Positions 54,778-64,000 of a DNA stretch of 64,000 nucleotides are shown in pieces (position 1 is the stretch's first letter; each line of letters starts with the position of its first letter). The stretch lies in the NCBI GenBank assembly GCA_030220185.1, contig JASPKZ010001602.1:783001-847000 (forward strand), given 5' to 3'. This stretch comes from Diploptera punctata (lineage: Eukaryota > Arthropoda > Insecta > Blattodea > Blaberidae). The notes under the pieces were generated by a model. The model did no database searches. It was not told the origin of the DNA and saw only the letters and a list, made by a program, of their open reading frames with translations. The translations under genes and the position numbers were made by a program.

Positions 54778-55045
54778 ATGGAAATCAGAAGTAATAAAAA
54801 CAGTTAAGTCTCACAGGTAGCGATGAGCAGGACATGTGGCACGGATTGAGAATAAAAAATGGGCATGGAAACTCCTTGTAGGGAAACGAGGGAATGCGCC
54901 CAGTAGGTATATCAAGAATGAGGTGGGAGAATGACATTAAGTATGATTTGCGGAGGTAAATTATCAGAGCATTATTGGAAAATTTTGACTCTAAATAGGG
55001 ATTTATGGAAAGCCTATGTCCGCATGGTCATGAAGTTACGGGTTA
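54778..55045 (+). pseudogene. LINE-e C-terminal tail fragment
   Basis: Starts at tggaaatcagaagtaataaa and continues through WKLLVGKRG-like and RMRWENDIKYDLRR blocks to atgaagttacgggtta. Frame-broken. Confidence 0.82.
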
Positions 55046-55396
55046 ATTGCTAATACTTACTTTACATCTAATTATCAAATGCATACAAAATAAATTACAT
55101 CAACAAGATCGGATATAAATCTGCGAACTCGAATTAATCTCTGTTTAACAGATTGTTAATACATTATAGGCTACCACACTTTTAAGTTGAATCCTGCACT
55201 AGCCTGGATTTTTTTTATTCAATGCCACTAGGTCGTTATGGCATTTCTAATATTCTCTCCTGAGAACCACTTCTGAGGTTGGGGTGATTGGAAGGCGGGA
55301 TTAATCTGCCCCGATGATGATTTGAAAGGTGATGATGGTAAGAATGCGCCAGTTCTAAGAACTGCAAATACATAGATTGAATAATAGCAACAGCTG
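55046..55396. other. Nothing recognised
   Basis: No supported feature. A GAT-rich patch lies near 55310-55340. Confidence 0.45.
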
Positions 55397-55397
55397 A

Positions 55398-55582
55398 AGC
55401 CAGGCGAATATGATAATGATGGATAGATGGTGTTCGGGGATCGTTGCGGCCTTAAAATTCCCTGACATTTGTCTTACAGGTGAGGAAAAACACCGAAAAA
55501 ATCTGACCCAGGAAACTTGTCCTGATCGAGGATCAAACTCCGGCCCGCTGCGTATCAAGGCGGGACGCTACCTCGGTGGACT
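55398..55582 (-). mobile_element. SINE-A, degraded 5' half
   Basis: Minus strand head ccaccgaggtagcgtcccgc with a decayed box B, then the cctgtaagacaaatgtcagg block. The ATC stretch and 3' part are lost. Confidence 0.85.
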
Positions 55583-58540
55583 TGACCTGAATATATATAT
55601 TTTTTGTTTTTGCTTATATTCGATAGGTTTAGATAGTGTGCTTATTTTTAAGTAATCAAAACAAAACTGATAAGATTATATTACGCACTAATTCTTACTT
55701 ATTTTGTGCGTTAAGATTGCGTTTATTGTTTAGCAAACTTTCGATATATTAATTTCAGCAAGGATACTGGTATCATAGTCGCTATGGCGAAAATCACCTT
55801 GATGTCTAAGAATTCATATTAAAGATGCAAGTTTAGAACTTGAAGTTATATATATATATATATATAGAACCACAACCAAGAGAAATCTAAAGGAAAAGGA
55901 AATATGCCTGGTCTAATGGATGTGCATGGGCAATTTATTTTTTTTCTCTCTGGCTTCCTTTTATTTTATCTTGTAATCTGATGATAGAATATGGCTTATT
56001 ATTGGCCCAATAGGATGTTAGTAATTGTTGTAAGTATTTTAAGTACGATTTTACATTGTAATCTAAAGAGATTTTACAACCTATAAGATAGTATACATGT
56101 ACAGCTGTACATATACATTAACATTATATGTATTTTATAATACACAGAAGTTATGATAACATGAATACACAAGATTATCTCCAAAACATTTTCTAAAAAC
56201 AAGCAAAAACATAAAGCAGCAAATTATTCGAAAAAATCATATAAAACACACAGTAACCAATATTTTCTTCTGTTTCATGCTCTTTTCCCAGTCCTATAAT
56301 CCTCTTATACCAACTCGTTCAACGCTCCTTCCTCCATAACGGCTTAACCACAAACGTATTGTAGGCTACGTACTTAAAGACTGTCCGCTCTTAAAGTGAT
56401 CCTCATCAAAACAAAACCGTGTGACCTGCTCGCTTTTCATTGGTTATGGACACCGACGTACGTTGTAGAAGCAATAAGTACGCGAAAAAGTAGTTCCTTT
56501 CATTGAATTGCACATACTAAATTATATTTTAGGATGACTTTTTATTACATAATTTTCACGAAATCCAACCTTCCTATTTTATTACGGCCAGAAGTTTTTA
56601 TAGTCATTTGTTTGTCAATTTGAAATTATTTTAGTACTTCCAAGAATTTAAAACAAACCGTACTGCACATCTGGTTGAGCAGACTGGAAGGAATTAGCAA
56701 TTCTCGTTACGTACATAATTTTTATTTCCCATTTTCCCGTTTGTATGACGATTACGGTACATGGTATTATATCACAGTACATGGGAACATAATGTTCAAA
56801 TTTTCGGCCATTATATAACTATTGTAAATTACTGAAACGAGTCGCAATATGGAATAAAAAATAACAGAAAAATATATCTGGTCTATGCAATAATCGAACA
56901 ACCACTTTTCCCGGTCACTATTCTCTTTGTAGTTGTTAAATATTTTTTTTAATGTCAAATTGATCGTAAATTCGAAAAAAAAATTTAGAACAGGACGGCA
57001 TAGTAATTGAACTGCTTGTACTACGAGATATTTAACTGCATCTAAGAGAATTTAATAATCGTACTACCTCTTGAAAGTAGCTTTTGGTACTCAGATGTTG
57101 TGTAATAAATTCCCATGACCCCAATTTACTGTAATCTTCAACCCTATCTTCAAATTGGCTTCTATGCATTTTCCATAAGTGCATTTTTCCCATGTAGGAA
57201 TCACCAACGATGAAATTGCCACACAACTTTACTAAAGAAGATTATAAGCAGGTATTGGGGATATTTTTAATAAAATAACTTAATAGTTTTGAAATTATTG
57301 AGTAATTCTAAAAATTCGTCACTATTATAATTGAAAGTAATAAAATTAAAATAAATATTAACAACTTATTAAAATAAACATACATTTATAAATTTATGAA
57401 TGTAGGCCTATTATACATTTTTAAAGGGGAAAAAGTATCCCAACAGCTTCCCATACACGGCCCGACTAATTTGAAAACAAGCACATAACATACGCAACAA
57501 ACACCATTAAAAAATAGCGCTAATAGAATATAAGAAAGTACAACTAGAAATTAATAAATTAATACCTCATCATATTATGTATCAGTAAATAGAACAATTT
57601 GATAACATAAAACGTGATTTATTCCTCTGATTGTACGCAACTTTTCAAAGTTCTTAGCAGATTTTGTTAAAAATGTTACTAAAATAATGAGAATTCTACT
57701 ATATCTGATATATGTAGTAGCTATCTGGCTTGGTTTATTAAGGTATCTCTGCGCTATCGTCAACCAATGAGATCAAGTGTAATATTTGCAAAAATGTAAA
57801 TATGGTGAAATCAAAGAATGTGTCTAATTTTGGCAATTCTTCCCTATATTCGCGATTATGGCCAGAGTTCTTAAGGCTGTAACAAATATAGAAAAAGGAG
57901 ACAATGAAATATTTAGATTTTGATACAAGGCTACTAACTCAAAGATAACAAGGTAAGTCTAGAAAAAAGGAAGACGTATCCAAAATAAGAAACCATTTTT
58001 GCCTAAAAATATATTTAAAAAATGAAAATAAATGAGAATAAATAATAAACGGGAAGGTTTACTTAGATATGAAGTCATGGAAATAGTGAACCAGTTTTGT
58101 TATTAGGGGATATACGTAATATCAAATAAAAGTGTAACAGTTGAATACTTTAGGAAAGAATTAACAAAGAAAAAGATGCATTTGCACAATTTAGATCAAT
58201 ATGGAGGCATATTTGGAATCAACCTTACGAAAGAGGGACACGAAAGAGGATGATCATGATGGTACATCTATTTTTTTCAATAAAAACAAAACTAAGATCT
58301 GAAAACGCCAACGTGAAAGCTATATGCTCTATAGTTCTGAGTCTGGAAGGTAACTTACTATATTAAACAAAAGTTGTAAATGTTTATAAATAATTGTCTT
58401 AAATATCTTTTAAAAACAAGATGGTTAGAAAAAATCTTAAATAAAAAATTATTAAACATTATACATATAGAAACAAAAAATAATGGAACTGAATAGAACA
58501 TACACTACGATAGAGTAATGAACGCACTTAAAAATAGCAA
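55583..58540. other. Long AT-rich stretch, nothing recognised
   Basis: Apart from a (TA)n run at 55847-55866 and scattered homopolymers, I find no repeat, RNA or coding signal. Frames of 60-65 codons here have no motif. A weak RT-tail-like stretch (about 58140-58260, ending atgatcatgatgg) may be a very old LINE end. Confidence 0.45.
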
Positions 58541-58616
58541 TTGCCTGGAATTCTCAGGGAGCAAGTCCGGAGAAGAGGATGTCTGAGGGTAACCCAGGAG
58601 AGATCTGTAGAAAGAG

Positions 58617-59270
58617 TAGTAGTAGTAGTAGTAGTAGTAGTAAACTTTATTAGACTAAAAGTAAGATACATACAATGTTATTTACAAATATGGGTCGCAC
58701 GGGCAGTAAGCTGTACGTGCTGTTGAGAGTCCGTTACTATAAAATAATGTAACGAAAAGCAAAAAAGAAAACTCAATAATATTACAATTAGATAATAATA
58801 CAATTACATTATACATTCATTAGGTTATTTAGGTTATATAGAATTATTAAGAATTAATATTACAGTTTGTTAACATATTTATTTATTCACGAATGAGTGT
58901 TGTTCTGATTTAGCTAGTTTTGTCCAGACATTTGCACAAGTTTATCCAATTTTCTGGATTTACCATTAACTCGTAGCATGCCAATCTTTCACGATTTGAA
59001 TTTAGGAATCTTTCCTGTAATAACTGGCTCTTCCAATATTCTAAACCGTTACATTTTCCTAATATATGTATCTCGTCTTCAAAGCTCCCGCACATTGGAC
59101 ATGTTCGCATATCATGATCGTCGCTAATTTTTAGAAATGTCCATGCCCCTAGCCTAAACCAAGTAAACCCTGATCTCTCTTGAAATCCTAGTTGAGTATA
59201 TAGGATTATTTTCCCCAAACTTGCTTTAGGTCTCTTTATAAAAACAGTGAGCGTTTTCCCGTACACTCAT
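58617..59270 (-). mobile_element. LINE 3' end with Cys-rich C-terminus and (TAG)n tail, with TSD
   Basis: The minus frame 59266-58910 (118 aa) has LGFQERSGFTWFRLGAWTFL, then MRTCPMCGSFEDEIHILGKC (C-x2-C-x8-H-x4-C), a zinc-knuckle-type motif found at the C-termini of some LINE RT proteins. A 3' UTR follows, with aataaagttt and then (TAC/TAG)n at 58617-58640. The repeat tagaaagag at 58608-58616 and 59271-59279 flanks it. The RT itself is missing, so it is a 5'-truncated insertion. The frame is intact across what remains, suggesting a fairly young copy. Confidence 0.85.
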
Positions 59271-59454
59271 TAGAAAGAGAGGCAAGCAGCATGGTGAGAG
59301 CTGGAGTGAAATTAAAGCACCAGGTGAGCTAGAAAATTTTATGTTAATCCATGTTCCATGGAGAAATAAGGCTACAATGATAATTCACTATGTTCAAATT
59401 ATATTTTATTACAAGCCACAAACCATTTGGGTATTAATATTTTTTAATTATAAC

Positions 59455-59775
59455 TTAAGACATAGTGTCAGAAAGTCAAAATTAGAACATGTCACAAATA
59501 AGGAAATTAGAAACATAATGGAAGCAGAAGAAAGCATAATTAAAAGAATTGAGGACAAGGAATTAAAGTGGTTAGGACATGTTTTAAGAATGGAAGATGG
59601 CCGAAGCAACTATATCAATAGCATCAAACCGGAATAAGAAAAGAGGGGGACGAAAGTTAACATGGAAGGAAAATATGAAAACAGAAATGCAAGCAAGATG
59701 TCCAAGATCGTAGGCTTTGGAGGTTTGGCACGCGAAGACGGCAGCAGCTGTAAAGACCCGAAGATAGATAGATAG
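59455..59775 (+). pseudogene. LINE-a C-terminal tail
   Basis: SVRKSKLEHVTNKEIRN, LKWLGHVLRMEDG, then a small deletion and frame change, then a degraded KRGGRKLTWKENMKT block. Ends ccgaagatagatagatag. Confidence 0.88.
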
Positions 59776-60228
59776 TGTCATTAGTTGGGACAATAATCCA
59801 CCTTGTTCTAGATTTATAAAGTTATAAAATGAACCAATTTTTATGCGCCAATTCAGTTACACTTAAAAATTAAAAATAAATAATACATTTGCTTAATAAA
59901 ATATACTAAATATTGTTATTCAGTCTTAAAATCCCATTATGAACATATAACAGTCGTTCTCCTTCCAGCATGTTTCTAAAGAAGAGGAGAAAAAAGTTGT
60001 AGATAATAAAAATCTCTAAAAACATTCTACCAGAGTGTTTTATTATTTATTTTTTTACTCAATCGACAAAATGGTATCTGTTGAACAGTTTAAAATGAAA
60101 TGTTTCATTCGTTTTCTTAAAGTAAAATTACAGATTTATTTAATATACTTCGTGAATGTTTTTTTGAGTAATTGATAATTTTACATCTTGGAAGTGAGTT
60201 ACTAGCCCTTCTTCTTCGATGGGTATCT
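59776..60228. other. Nothing recognised
   Basis: AT-rich DNA. Confidence 0.5.
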
Positions 60229-60229
60229 C

Positions 60230-60365
60230 TTTTAGTCTGGACCTTGTTCCATGACCTGCCAGGCATGGGAGGCCCTGTTGGTAGTTACACTACCGCCTGG
60301 GTGGCTCATGGAGTCATTAGGACTCACAAGCCCCACCACCACTCAAGGTAGATATACCGACGATG
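60230..60365. repeat. GC-rich, hairpin-forming patch, unclassified
   Basis: An abrupt GC-rich island. It contains the short perfect hairpins ggtagt-taca-ctacc and gagtc-attag-gactc and the phrase cacaagccccaccaccac. It looks like a fragment of a structured repeat (for example a LINE 5' UTR), but there is no second copy in the window. Confidence 0.35.
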
Positions 60366-61180
60366 CGGTATTTAATATAGACCTACAGAATGATGAAAAA
60401 AAATAATTTGAAACGGTTTTGAACCACAAAAACTAGCTTTACTGAGTGGCTTCTAGAACTAGCCATATAAAATTTTTAATCTAATATATTAACAAAGTTC
60501 AAAATGAAGTGATTCAAGTCCCATCTGTATCTCTCTTAGATATAATTATGTAACAGACGACTTGCATGAAAAAAAGTTGGTATCCATAGTGTATGTTCTA
60601 TGTTTTATATTCAGACAGGGAGGGCAGACTTGGAACACCGACACCCTTTCAGATATGTGCGACATATATCACATACACTTTAAGATAAATGAAACTCCAC
60701 GCCTCTTATATATACTTACCATGGTTTGGGCCCTTGTATGCACATGCGAAGTGCACTTGAGACTCTCGCCTCTAGTTATATTTACTTTTATATGACTATT
60801 TCTCAAGAATGTCACAACTGTCGTGTACAAATATTGAAACAAATATTAAGAATGCATTTACTAAGCGAGAAATGTAAATTAACTCACTTAAAGAAACTTT
60901 ATTTTGTTTAGGTGCCTAGTACGTATTGTGATTATCAATTATTGAGACTACAGGCTCTTTTACGCAAACTGACGTTTAGGTTACATGGATATTTAGATAC
61001 TGTCTCCTTGCACAACACCGCCATTAGGATTTTTTCGTCGATTTAATTCTACTTATACATTCACCGCTAGCGAAATCGCTTCTACATTTGGGAATTATGA
61101 ATATAATGCACTTCCAATAATTCTCTACTGTGTCACATATGCCAATGTTAAGCTATCGACGAGTTTTAACATCCCATCGA
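60366..61180. other. Nothing recognised
   Basis: The two overlapping frames at 60562-60911 have no motif. Confidence 0.5.
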
Positions 61181-61185
61181 GGAGT

Positions 61186-61305
61186 CATCATCATCTTCTT
61201 CTTCTTCGCGGTTTAGGCTTATTTACTAGCCTGTTCCGGCTCCAAATTGCTGCTCTTTCCATCTTTTCCTTGATCTTCCCAAACTTCTTCTTCCTCGTGA
61301 TGAAG
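61186..61305 (-). pseudogene. LINE-h 3' terminal fragment
   Basis: Reverse complement of the last ~115 bp of the LINE-h copy at 24220-24335: (GAA)n/(GAT)n tail, aaacgcg-region, ggagccggaacaggctagta and the GRPRKxWK coding end. Confidence 0.85.
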
Positions 61306-61424
61306 TTAAATCTTCATAAGATAAAAATTAAAAATGTACTGTTGGCAGGTGCCGCCGTCCTCAAATTTCTTAAAATAATGTATTTAAAATATCATTTGGA
61401 TTCCTTTCGATAGTTAACTTCCAT

Positions 61425-61722
61425 CATCAGCAAGAAGGGGGCACTGCGCTACAAGCCGGAAGGTCAAGAGTTCAAGTCCCGGTGGTGTCAGGATTTTTAA
61501 ACTGACCCAAACCTTCTGGCGGCACTATGGTCCTGCGGTCGACTCAGCCTCTAATGGAAATGAGTACCAGACATATGTTCTGGGGGTAAAGGCGGCCGTC
61601 ACGCAGGGCTTTCAACCCGGCTGACATCACGTGCCGATTGTCCAGAAAAAGTGGGAGCCTTAACCTCCTACTACCCCAAGGGCCTCCTGAGGCCTGTAGT
61701 GGAATTACTTTACTTTACATCA
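61425..61722 (+). mobile_element. SINE-B copy
   Basis: Head with box B agttcaagtcccgg (one change from gttcgagtccc), body ccttctggcggcactatgg and ggcggccgtcacgcaggg, end gcctgtagtggaattacttt. Box A is damaged (actgcgctacaagc). Confidence 0.9.
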
Positions 61723-61924
61723 GCAAGATGAGTGTGTGCCACTAGTTGTTGTATCTAAGACGTTGTAGGTCTTGATGTGTCGTTAGTAGTAACAGACTCA
61801 CATGAATTTTATTAATACTGAATCTTCATCATAAAAAACATTCTGTAAGGCCTATTTCATATCTAGAAACGGAGTTAATTTAGTTTCTAACATCATAATC
61901 CCATTCCTTAAATTAATTTCATTA

Positions 61925-62180
61925 TATAGGGGAGATTTAAGGCATCGTATCTAGGGCAGAGATACATAATAATGTGCACTCGTTCAAGCCCCTATGAAAA
62001 AAGAATGGGAACATCCCGAGGAATTTGGGTAGCTACAGTCACTAGCGGCTCCAGGTTGAGAACGTCTAATCTAATGTCCCCCATATATTGGCTGGTTGAT
62101 TGTCCACTCCTGTAAATAGCACATGTGGATGCCTAATGGGTCGAGGGGCTTCTAGGCCTATCGCGCCATACATTTAGTAG
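61925..62180. other. Moderately GC-rich patch, unclassified
   Basis: A compositional island. It includes cgttcaagcccc (box B-like) near 61982 and cctaatgggtcgaggggctt further on. It could be an old SINE or LINE 5' end, but I cannot match it to anything else in the window. Confidence 0.3.
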
Positions 62181-63925
62181 AGAATAACTGAATATCTCGA
62201 TTCTGAAATTCTTAATTAAATCATTAACTTAATATAACTTTTATTCGCTGGTATTTTAATAGTCCATAGGAATTTTAATAATTGTTATCAAAATATGGTA
62301 TGTGTATCTTTATATGTGTATTGTAAATATATGTGCGCAAATTATATGAAAAAATAACCAGATAAAACGTAGGCCTATTTTGACAAAAATTTATTTTCCA
62401 TGAGATGAAAATTTGAAGAGATGTGTTACTTTAAAAATGAGTTAATTTTTTAGTTTAAAAATGTATTGCAGGAGAATTGTTTTGTTTTGTTCTAGTAGGA
62501 AAAATAAAAATTTACATTACAGTACATGAGGATAATCGCTGCATCAAGATGTCTTCCAACGATTCCATGAACTCTTGATTTTTTATTATACACGAGTTCC
62601 AGAGAAGGCAGATGCTCGAGTATAAATGAAACATGGTTCCGTGAAGAAGGCCGGAAATCATTCACCATACTTTTAATATTACCAAAATATATTAAAACAC
62701 TCTGCCAGTGTGAGAATTGTTTTCTAACTGAAATTATCACTATTCTTAAGAAATGATTATTCAAATTTTATTTAATAAATACAATTTTTCTAAGTTAGCC
62801 CACCACATAAGTAGCCATTCTAAGTTTCGAAATGACTTAAGCAACTTTTCTCAACCAGAGGAATGTGTGTGTCCATAAGGGAGTATACGAATACCTTTTT
62901 TTGCACGATGGTGCGATCTGTCGTACTTGCAGCAATGGCGACCACGATTGAAAGTTCAATTTCCTAAATTCGGGGTTTCCAATCTATAAATAACTATATT
63001 TTAATATTACGAATTACTTACCTAGTGTGGGAAGTAAAACCACTGCCCTTTATGCATACTATGTACAATGTATAGGCTATACAAAAATATATCCAAAAGG
63101 TAGTGTTAATATACATTATATGAAATAAACCACTGAATTTTAAATGAACTGAACTTTATTTGAAACAATATAAAACAAATTCGTACTTGCCGCCATTTTA
63201 TACTTAATGGTGTCACGGCCTCCTGTAGTCTCAACTAAATTATTTTCGTTATTTTCCGTATAAACATTGGCCAGACTGTTAACGTTAGTCAGTTGTTTAT
63301 AATGAATGCAAATATTTCCAACAAAGATGTTATTATTTTACTATTATTTATTATTTTGAAAACGCCATCGTGCAAAAAATAATGTGCACCGCTAGTTTGT
63401 GAAGTGTTTTACGAATCTCGGAAATTAGAAACCTCGCTATCGCCGGTTTTTAATTATTGCCTCGGTTCTGTACAAACCACTTCCCAACCTCGTATTGTAA
63501 TATACTATTGGATGATAAGTTCACATTTAAAATCTCCTATTTTACATTAGATCAACAATAGCATTTAAATCAGCATTATAAAGGACATATTATATGTTAC
63601 AGTTTTGTATGATTAATTACTGTATTTGTATTGAAAACAATATTAAAATTATAATATAAAATTATGTACAGCCTTTGAAATAATTGATGGTGCACAGATA
63701 ATTTTCAAGTCTCAGAACGAAGCCACTGCGCATGATCAGAGATCATCTATTTGGTTCCCAAGTAAACAACTATTTGAGAAACTAAATCCGTTCAATTTCG
63801 TTGTGTGTCGTGTAATGGAAAACAATTTCGTGTAAATAAGTAGTGCGGTATATACTGAGAATAAAACAAAGCAAAAGAAATGAAACAAAAGAAAGAAAAT
63901 TAAATGAATAAGGACGAGAGAGAAA
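62181..63925. other. AT-rich DNA, nothing recognised
   Basis: The 90-codon minus frame at 62492-62764 and the others here have no motif. Confidence 0.5.
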
Positions 63926-63929
63926 AAAA

Positions 63930-64000
63930 TGATGACGGCAGGATCGAACACGCGACCTCATGCACGAGAAACAAAAGTTCCTTCAACTAGACCACAACTA
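63930..64000 (-). repeat. tRNA-like SINE head at the window edge
   Basis: On the minus strand box A tggtctagttgaagg and box B tgttcgatcct are spaced as in a tRNA, with a cgtg..cacg-type anticodon arm. The ~70 nt run off the window end. The following minus sequence (T-rich) may be the SINE body. Confidence 0.5.

Overview
The window is repeat-rich animal nuclear DNA, most likely from an insect. It is AT-rich and has no operons or dense coding. It is packed with non-LTR retrotransposon (LINE) remains, tRNA-derived SINEs, short-period microsatellites, foldback elements and a mariner-type remnant. The LINE C-terminal tails resemble, from memory, those that litter cockroach and termite genomes, so a blattodean or other polyneopteran insect is my best guess; the species is an inference. 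I found no convincing intact host protein gene. The window reads as intergenic or intronic DNA built by nested insertion.

Family names used here are my own. LINE-a ends in (GATA)n. LINE-d ends in (GAT)n; its one near-full copy is 12196-15449. LINE-e ends in (AGTA)n. LINE-g ends in (ATG)n and LINE-h in (GAA)n. There are also a Jockey-like element and a LINE ending in (TAG)n. SINE-A, SINE-B and SINE-C have different tRNA-like heads. Repeat M is a 0.65-0.7 kb non-coding family with seven copies. Repeat F is a non-coding family with internal duplications. Repeat R is a shorter family with two copies.

Layout. 0.5-7.2 kb: SINE, LINE and foldback mosaic, including a SINE and LINE that sit inside one target-site duplication (TSD). 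8-11.3 kb: repeats R and M, LINE tails and a SINE. 12.0-15.7 kb: a near-full-length single-ORF LINE-d inserted with a 13-bp TSD into a LINE-a tail; its 5' end can be drawn as an HDV-like ribozyme. 16.7-25.5 kb: TA arrays around a tRNA-like sequence, a LINE-d fragment, a 198-bp-arm foldback, a LINE-h fragment, SINEs, and an inverted repeat with hammerhead-like cores. 25.5-33.8 kb: LINE-e tails, repeat F and a LINE RT split by F. 30.5-41.3 kb: the repeat M cluster. 43.3-48.6 kb: a mariner-like remnant whose interior is a ~19-unit, 240/241-bp tandem array. 49-55.6 kb: SINE-A copies and a Jockey-like element split by a 1.4-kb GC-rich, internally repetitive insertion with a 14-bp TSD. 55.6-64 kb: mostly unremarkable AT-rich DNA with a few LINE and SINE fragments.

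The main interaction is parasitic. LINEs supply reverse transcriptase that could also move the SINEs, and many insertions retain TSDs, so their relative age can be read from nesting. Every coding remnant I examined carries frameshifts, stops or 5' truncation, so no copy here looks autonomous.
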